Made by a program: the position numbers and the translations under genes
Notes under the pieces: model-generated
What the model was told of the DNA's origin: nothing
Databases searched by the model: none
What the model saw: the letters and a program-made list of their open reading frames with translations, nothing else
Part shown: positions 32,325 to 41,808 of the stretch, one piece after another
Layout: each line of letters opens with the position of its first letter
Numbering within the stretch: position 1 is the stretch's first letter
NCBI RefSeq assembly: GCF_900115075.1
Contig: NZ_FOVG01000001.1
Location: forward strand, 1 to 64,000
DNA: 64,000 bases
Reading direction: 5' to 3'
Origin: Candidatus Pantoea varia
GTDB lineage: Bacteria > Pseudomonadota > Gammaproteobacteria > Enterobacterales > Enterobacteriaceae

Positions 32325-35027
32325 ATGAGCGACATGAAACTGGAACAGGTTGCAATCACTTCCACCGGCAACCGTAATGATAAAAAAAGTAAAAAAATGT
32401 TTGCTGTGGCGCAGCAGGCAGACCAGCACATTGAGATGACGCTGGCGAACCTGCGCAGTCAGCGTCAGGGGCTGACTCAGGCTGAAGCAGCGAAAAGACT
32501 GGCTTTGTATGGCCGCAATGAAGTGGCCCATGAGAAAGCACCACCGGCGCTGATTCAGCTGCTGATGGCGTTTAACAACCCGTTTATCTACGTATTACTG
32601 GTCCTGGCGCTGGTGAGTTTTGTCACTGACTACTGGCTGCCGCTCCGCGCGGGTCAGGAGACCGAACTCTCGGGGGTGATCATCATCTGCACCATGGTGA
32701 TGCTGAGCGGGCTGCTGCGCTTCTGGCAGGAGTTTCGTACCAACCGTGCGGCGCAGGCACTGAAGTCACTGGTTCGCAGCCAGGTCACCGTGCTGCGGCG
32801 TGAGCCAGGCAGTGAAACCGCGCAGCGCCAGGATGTGGATATGAGTGAACTGGTGCCAGGCGATATCATTCTGCTCAGTACCGGCGATCAGGTGCCTGCC
32901 GATGTGCGCCTGCTCAGTTCACGTAATCTGTTTATCAGTGAAGCGGTGCTGACCGGCGAGTCACTGCCGGTTGAGAAACACAGCAGTGATGTGGGTATCG
33001 AAGGCGAAGGTCAGACCGCTAAGGAGCTGCTGGCGTCACCCCATATCTGCCTGATGGGCACCAGCGTGGCTAGCGGCACAGCAAGCGCAGTGGTGGTGGC
33101 GACCGGTGGTGAAACCTGGTTTGGCTCGCTGGCCTCATCGCTGACCGGCAACCGTCCGCAGACCGCGTTTGATCGCGGGGTGAATAGCGTCAGTAAGCTT
33201 CTAATCCGCTTCATGCTGGTGATGGTGCCGGTGGTGCTGCTGATCAACGGCTTCACCAAAGGTGACTGGATGGATGCCACGCTGTTTGCCCTGGCGGTCG
33301 CGGTCGGGCTGACGCCGGAAATGCTGCCGATGATTGTCAGCGCCAACCTGGCTAAAGGCGCGATTGCGATGTCACGTCGTAAAGTGATCGTTAAAAAGCT
33401 CAACGCCATTCAGAATCTCGGCGCGATGGATGTGCTCTGCACCGACAAAACCGGCACGCTGACCCAGGACACCATCCTGCTGGCGCATCATCTGGACGCG
33501 CGGGGCAACGAAGATGCACAGGTGCTGCTGCTGGCATGGCTTAACAGCGGCAGCCAGAGTGGCGCGAAAAACCTGATGGATCGCGCCGTGCTCTGCGCAG
33601 GCGACAAGGTTATTTCACAGTCTCAGCGCAGCCAGTTCCAGCTGATCGATGAGTTGCCGTTTGATTTTACCCGCCGTCGGGTGTCGGTGCTGGTAGAAGA
33701 TCTGACTCAGCATCGTTCACAACTGATCTGCAAAGGCGCAGTGGAAGAGATGCTGGCGGTGAGCACTGCCGTGCGGCAGGGCGACACGGTGGTTGCACTG
33801 GATGCGGCGCAGCGCGCAGCCTTGCTGGCGCAGACCGAACACTATCATCAGCAGGGTTATCGTGTGCTGCTGGTGGCGACCCGTGATGGCGAATTGCGCG
33901 CGCCGCTCAGCGACAGTGATGAGCGCGATCTGATTATTCAGGGAATGCTGACCTTCCGCGATCCGCCGAAAGCCAGCGCGGGCAAAGCAATTAAAGCCCT
34001 GCGCGACAGCGGTGTGACGGTGAAAGTGCTGACCGGCGACAATCCGCTGGTGACGCTGCGGGTCTGTGCTGATGTCGGGCTGACCAATCCGGCCATGCTG
34101 ACCGGCGATCAGATTGAGGCGATGAACGATGATGAACTGGCGCAGGAAGCCGAGCGCTGCACCCTGTTTGCCCAGCTGACGCCGCTGCAGAAATCACGGC
34201 TGGTGTGCCTGATGCAGCAGAATGGTCACACCGTCGGGTTCCTTGGCGATGGCATTAATGACGCGCCAGCACTGCGCGCGGCCGACACCGGGATTTCCGT
34301 GGATAGCGCGGCAGATGTGGCGAAAGCCTCATCGGACATCATCCTGCTGGAGAAAGATCTGCAGGTGCTGAATGAGGGGGTACTCAAAGGACGCGAGACC
34401 TTTGGCAACATCATCAAGTATCTCAACATGACCGCCAGCTCGAACTTCGGCAACGTTTTCTCGCTGCTGGTGGCCAGTGCCTTTATTCCGTTTCTGCCGA
34501 TGCTGTCGATTCATCTGCTGATTCAGAACCTGATGTATGACGTTTCCCAGCTGGCGTTACCGTGGGACAAGGTTGACCGTGAGTTTCTGAATAAGCCGCG
34601 CAAATGGGATGCTGGCAACATCAAACGCTTCATGCTGTGGATGGGGCCGACGTCGTCAATTTTTGATGTCACCACTTTTGCGCTGATGTGGTTCGTATTC
34701 GGCGCTAACCATGCGGGGGTGCAGTCGCTGTTCCAGTCCGGCTGGTTTATTGAAGGGCTGCTGTCACAGACGCTGGTGGTGCATATGCTGCGTACCCGGA
34801 AAATTCCGTTTATCCAGAGTCGCGCCACTTTACCGGTGATGCTGACCACGCTGGCGGTGATGGCGCTGGGCATCCTGATTCCGTTCTCACCGCTGGGTGC
34901 GATGGTCGGACTGGTGCCACTGCCATGGCAATACTTCCCATGGCTGGTCCTGACGCTGTTCAGCTACTGCCTGGTGGCGCAGGGCATGAAACGTTTCTAC
35001 ATCCGTCGTTTTGGTCAGTGGTTCTAA
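32325..35027 (+). CDS. mgtA: Magnesium-transporting P-type ATPase
   Basis: A 900-residue type IIIB P-type ATPase importing Mg2+ across the inner membrane. Key motifs: TGES in the actuator domain (VLTGESLPVEKH), phosphorylation site DKTGTLT, KGA nucleotide-binding segment CKGAVEEML, and the hinge GDGINDAPAL. Membrane helix 4 reads GLTPEMLPMIVSANLAKGA, characteristic of MgtA/MgtB. The basic N-terminal tail (NDKKSKK) is conserved. The Shine-Dalgarno GGGAG precedes the ATG. It is followed after 10 bases by a small membrane-peptide gene. Confidence 0.95.
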   Translation: MSDMKLEQVAITSTGNRNDKKSKKMFAVAQQADQHIEMTLANLRSQRQGLTQAEAAKRLALYGRNEVAHEKAPPALIQLLMAFNNPFIYVLLVLALVSFVTDYWLPLRAGQETELSGVIIICTMVMLSGLLRFWQEFRTNRAAQALKSLVRSQVTVLRREPGSETAQRQDVDMSELVPGDIILLSTGDQVPADVRLLSSRNLFISEAVLTGESLPVEKHSSDVGIEGEGQTAKELLASPHICLMGTSVASGTASAVVVATGGETWFGSLASSLTGNRPQTAFDRGVNSVSKLLIRFMLVMVPVVLLINGFTKGDWMDATLFALAVAVGLTPEMLPMIVSANLAKGAIAMSRRKVIVKKLNAIQNLGAMDVLCTDKTGTLTQDTILLAHHLDARGNEDAQVLLLAWLNSGSQSGAKNLMDRAVLCAGDKVISQSQRSQFQLIDELPFDFTRRRVSVLVEDLTQHRSQLICKGAVEEMLAVSTAVRQGDTVVALDAAQRAALLAQTEHYHQQGYRVLLVATRDGELRAPLSDSDERDLIIQGMLTFRDPPKASAGKAIKALRDSGVTVKVLTGDNPLVTLRVCADVGLTNPAMLTGDQIEAMNDDELAQEAERCTLFAQLTPLQKSRLVCLMQQNGHTVGFLGDGINDAPALRAADTGISVDSAADVAKASSDIILLEKDLQVLNEGVLKGRETFGNIIKYLNMTASSNFGNVFSLLVASAFIPFLPMLSIHLLIQNLMYDVSQLALPWDKVDREFLNKPRKWDAGNIKRFMLWMGPTSSIFDVTTFALMWFVFGANHAGVQSLFQSGWFIEGLLSQTLVVHMLRTRKIPFIQSRATLPVMLTTLAVMALGILIPFSPLGAMVGLVPLPWQYFPWLVLTLFSYCLVAQGMKRFYIRRFGQWF

Positions 35028-35037
35028 GGAGGCGAAG

Positions 35038-35124
35038 ATGAAAAAAAGCAGGCTCGATAAGGTATTTGTCGGCGTGATGATCATCGGCATAACTCTGATT
35101 GCGCTGACTGTCATCGTGCGGTGA
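35038..35124 (+). CDS. 28-residue single-pass membrane peptide in the mgtA operon
   Basis: A short ORF with a textbook ribosome site (AAGGAGGCGAAG-ATG), 10 bases after the mgtA stop. The product is a basic, charged start (MKKSRLDKVF) plus one hydrophobic helix (VGVMIIGITLIALTVIV) ending in Arg. Salmonella encodes membrane peptides of this size beside its Mg2+ ATPases: MgtR promotes and MgtU opposes FtsH degradation of MgtB. By size, topology and position this is a candidate member of that group; the sequence was not aligned. A terminator follows immediately. Confidence 0.75.
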   Translation: MKKSRLDKVFVGVMIIGITLIALTVIVR

Positions 35125-35148
35125 GGGCGTTGTGATAGTGCGATAGTT

Positions 35149-35178
35149 AAAAGGCAGCGAGTCTACTCGCTGCCTTTT
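35149..35178. terminator. Bidirectional terminator, mgtA operon and RIO kinase
   Basis: AAAAGGCAGCGAG-TCTA-CTCGCTGCCTTTT, a long perfect stem with A-run before and T-run after, between two convergent genes. Confidence 0.94.
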
Positions 35179-35196
35179 TATTTATTGATGCAATGA

Positions 35197-36051
35197 CTAC
35201 TCTTCGTCGCGATCACGGCTGGCACGCTGACGCTCGTAATATTCATCTTCTGCGGTGATGATCTCATCCATCAGAGAATCCATGTCCACCACGCGCTCTT
35301 CTTCCACGAACTTGCCGGTAAGCGGGGTTTCCGGGGTCAGCTTGCCATCTTCATACAGCAGCCAGATCTCTTTGGCATAGCGCGTCTTCAGCAGCTGCGG
35401 AGCGAACTGGCCGTAGTAGGAGGTGATGTTGTCTACGTCACGTTCGAACATCGACTCGGCATGGTTATTGGCCGCCGCATCAACCGCCTGTGGCAGGTCG
35501 ATAATCACCGGGCCCTGTTCATCCAGCAGCACGTTGAACTCGGACAGGTCGCCATGAACAATACCGGCACAGAGCATGCGCACGATGTTGCGAATCATGG
35601 TGTGGAAATCGGTGACCGCCTGCTCTTCGGAGAGCGTGACATCGCTGAGGCGCGGCGCAACGGAGCCATTGGCGTCGGTCACCAGCTCCATCAGTAACAC
35701 ACCGTCAATGCAGAGATAAGGCTGGGGCACGCGAACACCGGCGTTAGCCAGACGGAACAGGGCATCGACTTCTGCTGTCTGCCAGGACTCTTCCTGCTGC
35801 TTGCGGCCAAACTTCGTGCCTTTCTGCATGGCGCGCGCGTTACGGCTGTTACGGGTTTTACGTCCTTCCTGATACTGCACCGCCTGCTTGAAGCTACGCT
35901 GGGTCGCTTCTTTATAGACTTTGGCGCACTGCACCTTGCCGCCGCATAGCACGGTATAGACGTCTGCTTCTTTGCCGCTTTTCAGCCGCTGCAGGACATC
36001 GTCAATCAGGCCGTCATCGACCAGGGGCTGGATTCTGTTTGGGATTTTCAT
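35197..36051 (-). CDS. RIO-type serine protein kinase
   Basis: A 284-residue protein of the RIO1 atypical kinase family, found in archaea, eukaryotes (ribosome biogenesis) and a subset of gammaproteobacteria; the bacterial role is unclear. ATP loop KSGKEADVY (residues ~25-33), Lys in CAKVYKE, catalytic loop HGDLSEFNVLL and metal motif VIIDLPQAVD are all intact, so kinase activity is likely. A flexible segment rich in Arg/Asn/Lys (residues ~60-85) could contact RNA. The acidic C-terminus ends in DRDEE. It stands alone. Confidence 0.9.
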   Translation of the reverse strand: MKIPNRIQPLVDDGLIDDVLQRLKSGKEADVYTVLCGGKVQCAKVYKEATQRSFKQAVQYQEGRKTRNSRNARAMQKGTKFGRKQQEESWQTAEVDALFRLANAGVRVPQPYLCIDGVLLMELVTDANGSVAPRLSDVTLSEEQAVTDFHTMIRNIVRMLCAGIVHGDLSEFNVLLDEQGPVIIDLPQAVDAAANNHAESMFERDVDNITSYYGQFAPQLLKTRYAKEIWLLYEDGKLTPETPLTGKFVEEERVVDMDSLMDEIITAEDEYYERQRASRDRDEE

Positions 36052-36375
36052 GCGGCTTTATACCTTATTTCACCCGCTTTTCGTATCACTTTGCGATGAT
36101 GGAAAACATTGGCAATGACTGAACAAAGTATCCGATTCTACCCTGGAAAGTCGCTTTGTGGGGATGAACCTTGATGACCTGCGCTTTTGACCTTTGTTTT
36201 ATCATAAACAATGGATTAGGGGGGAGCGCAGGGCAGTTTTATCTGCCAGCGAGACGCTTTGTCGTGTATCAGCCCGGCGGGCGGGGATTTCATGTCAAAA
36301 AATGTGCCTGAATACAGGCTGGTGGGCGCTTCAGGGCCGAAATCCTGCAAACAGAAAGTCGGCCTGCCTGCGGGA
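36052..36375. other. Intergenic stretch, no gene seen
   Basis: 324 bases between the RIO kinase start and the cold-shock-domain gene end. A plus-strand frame at 36259-36483 runs into the downstream gene antisense and lacks any known features. The kinase promoter must lie near 36055-36160. Confidence 0.5.
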
Positions 36376-36864
36376 TTACTTCAGGCCTTTAAGCACGTTA
36401 ACCGTGCTTTCAATGTCGATCTCATCTTCGGAGAAGATCAGTGTCGTTCCCTGGAAGGTGGTGACCGCCAGCTTTTTCAGTGAGCGCATCTCACTGGCGT
36501 TCGGGTCAGTTTTTGGCCGGATATTATTCAGCAACAGACCCACTGACAGCACCGCATTCTCTTTGTCGACACCGGCATCGACCGGGACTTCTTCGTTGTA
36601 GACCAGGTACGATTTAATCGAGGTGATCTTCAGCCGCTCGCCTGCGATATAGATATATTTGCTGGTTGGCGCGACTTTCACCGCATAGGCGGATAAGCCT
36701 TTGTTGTTGGTGGTGGGTTCAAACGTCACCGCTGCATCTTTCTTTATCAGATCAGGATTGGCGACCTTAATCACATGAAAATAGCGGTTATCACCGTTTT
36801 CATCTTTGATAAAGCCAAAACCTTTATCTTCAAACCAGGTTGTGATCGTTCCGTTCATCGCCAT
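36376..36864 (-). CDS. Cold-shock-domain protein with a C-terminal extension
   Basis: A 162-residue protein. Residues 1-65 are a cold-shock/OB domain with the RNP1-like motif DKGFGFIKDE and GDNRYFHV in place of the FFH RNP2 motif, so binding to single-stranded nucleic acid is plausible. Residues 66-162 are a second, beta-rich domain not recognised. The second ATG (MNGTITTW, 36858) may be the true start. Domain fusion of this kind differs from ~70-residue classical Csp proteins. Isolated gene. Confidence 0.75.
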   Translation of the reverse strand: MAMNGTITTWFEDKGFGFIKDENGDNRYFHVIKVANPDLIKKDAAVTFEPTTNNKGLSAYAVKVAPTSKYIYIAGERLKITSIKSYLVYNEEVPVDAGVDKENAVLSVGLLLNNIRPKTDPNASEMRSLKKLAVTTFQGTTLIFSEDEIDIESTVNVLKGLK

Positions 36865-37060
36865 TTTTGCCTGCTTAATCTACTCAGTTTTTTACAGCGC
36901 GCAGTGTAAATCACAATGCCTGCGCAGACTATATAAGTCTGGATGATAATTTTCGACTGCGCCAGAGAGAGGGGCGGGTGCCTGGCGCTGAGGTGAAAGC
37001 GATAATCAGTCAGGCAGGTTAACCGGCGGACGGCGCACCGCTCGTCTGCCGGTCAATCGC

Positions 37061-37306
37061 TTACTCGTTGCCCCAGCGGTTCAGGAACTCAGCAATCTCA
37101 TCAATACGCTGCGCATCGATACCCGCTTCACGCGCCATATCCTGCTGTGACTCTTCACTGATCTCTTCGTTGTTCATCAGACGGGTGATCAGCAACTGGA
37201 AGTAGTGCGCCAGCGGTGTACGTTCTGCCTCGCTCACGGGCTTAGCGGACTCCGTCGCGTACTCATCTGCGACATCATAGTATTTGAGAGAAATTTCGTT
37301 ATTCAT
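37061..37306 (-). CDS. ymjA: YmjA-like small protein (DUF2543)
   Basis: An 81-residue acidic helical protein resembling E. coli YmjA (81 residues): [15 protein letters not shown] at the N-terminus and [19 protein letters not shown] in the middle, ending EFLNRWGNE. Function unknown. The start at 37306 ([11 protein letters not shown]) matches the family; the open frame to 37348 is not used. Confidence 0.8.
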   Translation of the reverse strand: MNNEISLKYYDVADEYATESAKPVSEAERTPLAHYFQLLITRLMNNEEISEESQQDMAREAGIDAQRIDEIAEFLNRWGNE

Positions 37307-37499
37307 AGGTTGTCCGCAGCGTTGAGGAGTAAGTGGCTGCCAGAGCATTACGGCCCGGCTTGTGAGGGTATTATTTCGTGTTTGGGTTGGGGCTGTAAAG
37401 AGGAACAGGGCGACCGATGAGGGAAGGAAAACGTGAAGAGAACACAGGTTACTTCGGTTGCCGTGGCCGGCCCGACGGCCACAACATTGCCTTATCTGA

Positions 37500-38228
37500 C
37501 TAGAGAAGGAGCGGCGGTAGCTGTTTGAAGGTGCTGACTAATCCTTCTCCCCAGCCTTTACGGATAGTCGTGAAGTACGGATGGTCTTCGGTAATGCGGT
37601 ATTGCCGGGCATCGCTGAAGCTATCAGAAGGGTAGATCATGACGTCGAGCGGCAGGCCAACGGACAGATTGCTGCGCAGAGTCGAATCCAGCGAAATCAG
37701 TGCGCATTGCATCGCCTGCTCCAGAGACATGTCGTAGTGCAGCACCCGGTCAATGATCGGTTTGCCGTACTTGCTTTCACCAATCTGGAAATAGGGCGTA
37801 TCGCGGGTTGCTTCAATGAAATTACCCTGTGGGTAAATATGGAACAGACCAATATCATCCCCGTTGATTTGCCCGCCGAGCAACAGGTTGCAACTGAAGT
37901 CTGTCGTGCTGCCATTTTGTTGTGCTTCACTGTCTCGCTGGATCACCTCACGAACCGTCTCGCCTATCAGAGAAGCGGCCTCATAGAGGCTGGAGGCATT
38001 CAGCAGATTGAGGCAGTCGGCATTCCTGCTGCGGTGTCGCAGCAGACTGATAATACTTTGAGTGGTCGCCAGATTACCGGCAGTCTGAAGCACCAGCGTA
38101 CGATCGCCGTCCTGATGAAACACATGCAGTTTTCGGAAGGTGGAAATATGATCCACGCCAGCATTGGTCCGTGAATCGGATGCAAAGACCAGCCCGGATG
38201 ACAGGCGCATGGCCACACAATAGGTCAT
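37500..38228 (-). CDS. Anbu proteasome-like peptidase
   Basis: A 242-residue ancestral beta-subunit (Anbu/BPH) of the Ntn-hydrolase fold, related to HslV and proteasome beta subunits. Removing Met1 exposes Thr2 (M-TYCVAM) as nucleophile; the conserved Asp and Lys are likely in [10 protein letters not shown] and FRKLHVFHQ. Family members assemble as spiral or dodecameric rings; substrates unknown. It is last in a four-gene cluster with transglutaminase-like, alpha-E and ATP-grasp proteins, 81 bases after the transglutaminase gene. Confidence 0.9.
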   Translation of the reverse strand: MTYCVAMRLSSGLVFASDSRTNAGVDHISTFRKLHVFHQDGDRTLVLQTAGNLATTQSIISLLRHRSRNADCLNLLNASSLYEAASLIGETVREVIQRDSEAQQNGSTTDFSCNLLLGGQINGDDIGLFHIYPQGNFIEATRDTPYFQIGESKYGKPIIDRVLHYDMSLEQAMQCALISLDSTLRSNLSVGLPLDVMIYPSDSFSDARQYRITEDHPYFTTIRKGWGEGLVSTFKQLPPLLL

Positions 38229-38309
38229 ACCACACTTCCCTCAAAAAAAGATTTGCACGCCATAAGCGTGCATGAAGTTTTCACCATCAGCAAGTCGCTA
38301 CAGGTCAAT

Positions 38310-39092
38310 TTACATCATTTGTACGGCGGCAATCGCGCACATATCTTCGTATCCCCCGCCAATCCGTAAACCGCGCACCGGACAGGCATCCAGGTAATCA
38401 ATCCCGACGGCAAGCTTAAGGTGTTGATCAGGCATACGGGTATTGTTGGTGATATCAAAGCAGTGCCAGCGGTCTTCCATCCAGACTTCGGCCCAGGCAT
38501 GGGTCGCGACATGGAGAGAATCTTTGCTGTGCAGGTAACCGCTGACATAGCGTGCCGGTATATTCAGGCTACGACAGCAGCTCAGAAAGACATGAGTATG
38601 GTCCTGGCAGACTCCGCTCCCCGCGGCGAAAGCCTCTGCGGCACTGTCGGTCACAAGGGTAGAACCGGGGGTGTAAGGCATCCTGAGCAGCAGGTCTGCC
38701 ATCAGATTTTCCAGGGCGGCCAGAATCGCCTGAGGCTGATAATAGCGCAGAGCAAACGCCTGAATCGCCGCATCGGGCTGGGTCAGTGGACTGTGGCGCA
38801 GGAAGACCAGCGGTGATAAATGCCCCTGAGCCTGATCTTCAATGCCGTGTTCAATCTCCACCACGCCGTGTGCCTGAATAGTGATGGACTCATGGGGTTC
38901 ATCAAGTGTCAGCACATGCATGATGTTGCCATAGGCATCGGTGGTGCAAACCGCCTTATCCGGCAAGGTCAGTTCCCAGGAGAGTATGCGTTGATGAGGT
39001 GATTCCTGAGGCGTCAGTCGCAGGTACTGGATACTCCGTTGCACTGCCTGGTCGTAGCGATAGTGCGTGTTGTGCTCAATGCTAAGTTTCAT
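38310..39092 (-). CDS. Transglutaminase-like cysteine peptidase
   Basis: A 260-residue protein of the bacterial transglutaminase superfamily. An N-terminal beta domain (EHNTHYRYDQAVQRSIQYLRL) precedes the papain-like core with catalytic Cys in GSGVCQDHTHVFLS, His in ATHAWAEVW and Asp in CFDITNN. In Anbu clusters this protein is predicted to hydrolyse amide bonds or peptides. Its ATG overlaps the alpha-E stop (ATGA). Confidence 0.9.
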   Translation of the reverse strand: MKLSIEHNTHYRYDQAVQRSIQYLRLTPQESPHQRILSWELTLPDKAVCTTDAYGNIMHVLTLDEPHESITIQAHGVVEIEHGIEDQAQGHLSPLVFLRHSPLTQPDAAIQAFALRYYQPQAILAALENLMADLLLRMPYTPGSTLVTDSAAEAFAAGSGVCQDHTHVFLSCCRSLNIPARYVSGYLHSKDSLHVATHAWAEVWMEDRWHCFDITNNTRMPDQHLKLAVGIDYLDACPVRGLRIGGGYEDMCAIAAVQMM

Positions 39093-40015
39093 TGCGCCTC
39101 CAGATACGTGTGATGAATACTTTCGGCGATCTCGTTTACCTGGGCGAGAAAGGTTTCCAGCCAGTTGTTCAGCCCGATTCTGCTCAGGTCTTTCATAGAA
39201 CTGAAGCGCAGCTCGGCGTGCAGGATATGCGCCAGGCGGCGTGGCTGGTTTGCACGGCCACCAATCAGCTCCAGTTGCTGAACCATATCGTTGATACAGG
39301 CCAGCAACGAACGCGGCAGCTCGTTGCGCAGGATCATCAGTTCGGCGATGGTCTCCCGGCTCAGGGGCTGCTTGTAAATACTATGATAGGCTTCGCGCGC
39401 GCTCACCGCCTGCAGCAGGGTGTCCATGCGGTAATATTCGCGTACCGGGTCGTCATCAATGTCCATCAGTCTGTTTTTCACCTCCAGCAGACGGGCGGTG
39501 CCATCAGCCCGCTCCAGCAGCGTCCCGAGACGGATAAAGTGCATCGCGTCGCTGCGAAGCAGGGTACCGAACATGGCACCGCGGAACAGATGAGAGCGCT
39601 CTTTCACCCAGTCAAAGAAGGCGTCGGCACCGTCTGAGCCGATGCCCTTACGGCGTATCGATTTCATCCCGATCCAGGTGGCATTGATACATTCCCAGAC
39701 TTCGGATGAGAGGCTGCCACGTACCGCATGGGCGTTGTTCCAGCCCATATGCAGGCAACTGAAGATGCTGCTGTCATTCCGGTTATCAAGAGCGAAAAAA
39801 CTGACCAGATTGGGCATCGTCAGTGTCGGGTAGGTCTCATCATACAGCTCGCTGGTGCTGGTCAGGTTGAGCGGTACCAGCAGATCATGCGTCCCCCCGT
39901 TGCGGATGGGCATCATCGACAATTTGTTGGTGACGTCCAGCACCCGGGCGATATTTTCTGCCCGCTCCAGATAACGGGCCATCCAATAGAGTTCACTGGC
40001 TGTCCGGCTCAGCAT
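39089..40015 (-). CDS. Alpha-E domain protein (DUF403)
   Basis: A 308-residue all-helical protein starting MLSRTASELYWMARYLERAEN, the signature of the alpha-E family. The family is found with circularly permuted ATP-grasp ligases and transglutaminases; biochemical role unknown. Overlaps the ATP-grasp gene by 7 bases and the transglutaminase gene by 4. Confidence 0.9.
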   Translation of the reverse strand: MLSRTASELYWMARYLERAENIARVLDVTNKLSMMPIRNGGTHDLLVPLNLTSTSELYDETYPTLTMPNLVSFFALDNRNDSSIFSCLHMGWNNAHAVRGSLSSEVWECINATWIGMKSIRRKGIGSDGADAFFDWVKERSHLFRGAMFGTLLRSDAMHFIRLGTLLERADGTARLLEVKNRLMDIDDDPVREYYRMDTLLQAVSAREAYHSIYKQPLSRETIAELMILRNELPRSLLACINDMVQQLELIGGRANQPRRLAHILHAELRFSSMKDLSRIGLNNWLETFLAQVNEIAESIHHTYLEAQ

Positions 40016-41445
40016 ATATCATCCTCCAGTACCCAGGTGTCCTTGGTTCCGCCGCCCTGTGACGAATTGACGACCAGCGATCCTTCCGTCAACGCGACGC
40101 GGGTCAGGCCGCCGGGCACCAGTCGAATCTCCGCGCCACTGAGTACAAAGGGTCGGAGGTCGATATGACGTGGTGCCAGGCCGTCGTTGACGAAAGTGGG
40201 GCAGGTAGACAACGCCAGTGTGTTTTGCGCGATGTAATTTTGCGGACGCGCCAGCAACAGGTCACGGAAGTGGGCGAGCTCAGCTTTACTGGCGGCGGGG
40301 CCGATCAACATGCCGTAACCGCCAGCGCCGTGAACCTCTTTCACGACCATTTTTTCGAGGTTGGCCAGTACATACGACAGCTCATTTTTATGCCTGCATT
40401 GCCAGGTTGGCACGTTGTTGAGGATAGGTTCTTCATGCAGATAAAAGCGCACCATATCCGGAACATAGGGATAGATAGATTTGTCATCAGCCACGCCCGT
40501 GCCGATGGCATTGGCCAGGACAACATTGCCAGCCCGGTAAACTGACAGCAGTCCCGGTACGCCGAGCATGGAGTCCGGGCGGAACGCCAGCGGATCGAGG
40601 AAGGCGTCGTCAACCCGACGATAGATCACATGTATTCTGCATGGCCCGGCAGTCGTGCGCATGAACAACATGCCGTCCTTAACGAACAGATCGGCGCTTT
40701 CAACCAGCTCAACGCCCATTTGCTGAGCCAGGAAACTGTGTTCGAAGTAAGCGCTGTTAAAGCGGCCAGGGGTCAATACCACCACAGTGGGATCGTTGAT
40801 GGGTGAGCTTTCGCGAAGCGTTTGTAGCAGATGCGATGGATAGCGTTCTACAGGGGCAATGCGCTGCTGTGCAAACAGTTCCGGATAGAGCCGCATCATC
40901 ATCTTACGGTTCTCCAGCATATAGGAGACGCCGGAGGGGGTACGCAGGTTATCTTCCAGAACGTAATAGTCGCCATCACTGTTGCGCACCATATCCACGC
41001 CGACAATATGTGCGTAGATATCACGATGGAGATCAACGCCCTGCATACAGGGTTGATACTGTTCGTTAGCCAGAACCTGTTCTGCCGGAATGATTCCCGC
41101 CTTCAGAATATGTTGTTCATGGTAGATATCGTAGAGGAAGGCATTGAGCGCCTGTACACGCTGGCGAATACCGGCATCGAGCATGGCCCACTCGGCGGCC
41201 GGGATAATGCGTGGCACGCTGTCGAACGGGATCAACCGTTCTGCACCACTATCGTCATCGTAGACATTGAACGTAATCCCTACCCGGTGAAAAAGAAGGG
41301 CGGCTTCTTCCCGCTTGCGCTGGACAGCCTGATGATCAGCCTGTTGCAGCCATTGCCAGTAGGCGGCGTAGTGGTCACGGTGTTCACCTTCAGCCAGAAG
41401 CATCTCATCAAAAAAGGGTGAAGCGGAGAGATTGATATTCAGCAT
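40009..41445 (-). CDS. Circularly permuted ATP-grasp ligase (DUF404/407)
   Basis: A 478-residue predicted amide/peptide ligase. Conserved ATP-grasp pieces: LEDNLRTPSGVSYMLENRKMM, VVVLTPGRFNSAYFEHS, a Lys/Gly loop VKEVHGAGGYGMLIGP and DLRPFVLSG near the C-terminus. It has been proposed from genome context that this family with alpha-E and transglutaminase proteins makes and breaks a peptide-like tag or metabolite, with Anbu degrading the product. First gene of the operon. Start 41445 (MLNINLSASPFF) is chosen over 41484. Confidence 0.9.
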   Translation of the reverse strand: MLNINLSASPFFDEMLLAEGEHRDHYAAYWQWLQQADHQAVQRKREEAALLFHRVGITFNVYDDDSGAERLIPFDSVPRIIPAAEWAMLDAGIRQRVQALNAFLYDIYHEQHILKAGIIPAEQVLANEQYQPCMQGVDLHRDIYAHIVGVDMVRNSDGDYYVLEDNLRTPSGVSYMLENRKMMMRLYPELFAQQRIAPVERYPSHLLQTLRESSPINDPTVVVLTPGRFNSAYFEHSFLAQQMGVELVESADLFVKDGMLFMRTTAGPCRIHVIYRRVDDAFLDPLAFRPDSMLGVPGLLSVYRAGNVVLANAIGTGVADDKSIYPYVPDMVRFYLHEEPILNNVPTWQCRHKNELSYVLANLEKMVVKEVHGAGGYGMLIGPAASKAELAHFRDLLLARPQNYIAQNTLALSTCPTFVNDGLAPRHIDLRPFVLSGAEIRLVPGGLTRVALTEGSLVVNSSQGGGTKDTWVLEDDIC

Positions 41446-41742
41446 CGTCACCTCGCAGACGTTAAAGGCTGTCAATCTAGCCAAGCATAAAGTGTGCCAG
41501 CATCAAAAGAAGCGAAACGGTGCAAAGCCGTCATGTTGGCAGGTCGGACGCCCCGTTTTGGTGCAGGTTCAGCGCGGGCGTGTCTTAATATGGCGCTTCA
41601 TGTCGTGGTGAACAGGATAATGGCCACGGCTTAGTGCGCTGTCAGTACAACCGTTTTGATTCATCAGGCGTCGGACCTGTTGCTGTCTGATTGGAAAATT
41701 CTCCCGGAGTTTCCCGGCTTTATTTGAAATGTAAATCGAATT

Positions 41743-41761
41743 GATAATTGTTATCGTTTTC
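41743..41761 (+). promoter_or_regulatory. Fur box upstream of the siderophore genes
   Basis: GATAATTGTTATCGTTTTC fits the 19-base Fur consensus GATAATGATAATCATTATC at most positions, in an AT-rich stretch 48 bases before the binding-protein ATG. Iron-repressed control of the next two genes follows. Confidence 0.75.
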
Positions 41762-41808
41762 ATTATTGTTTTTGCTTCTTCAGGGAAACGTAAAGGAATC
41801 GGAAGAAG

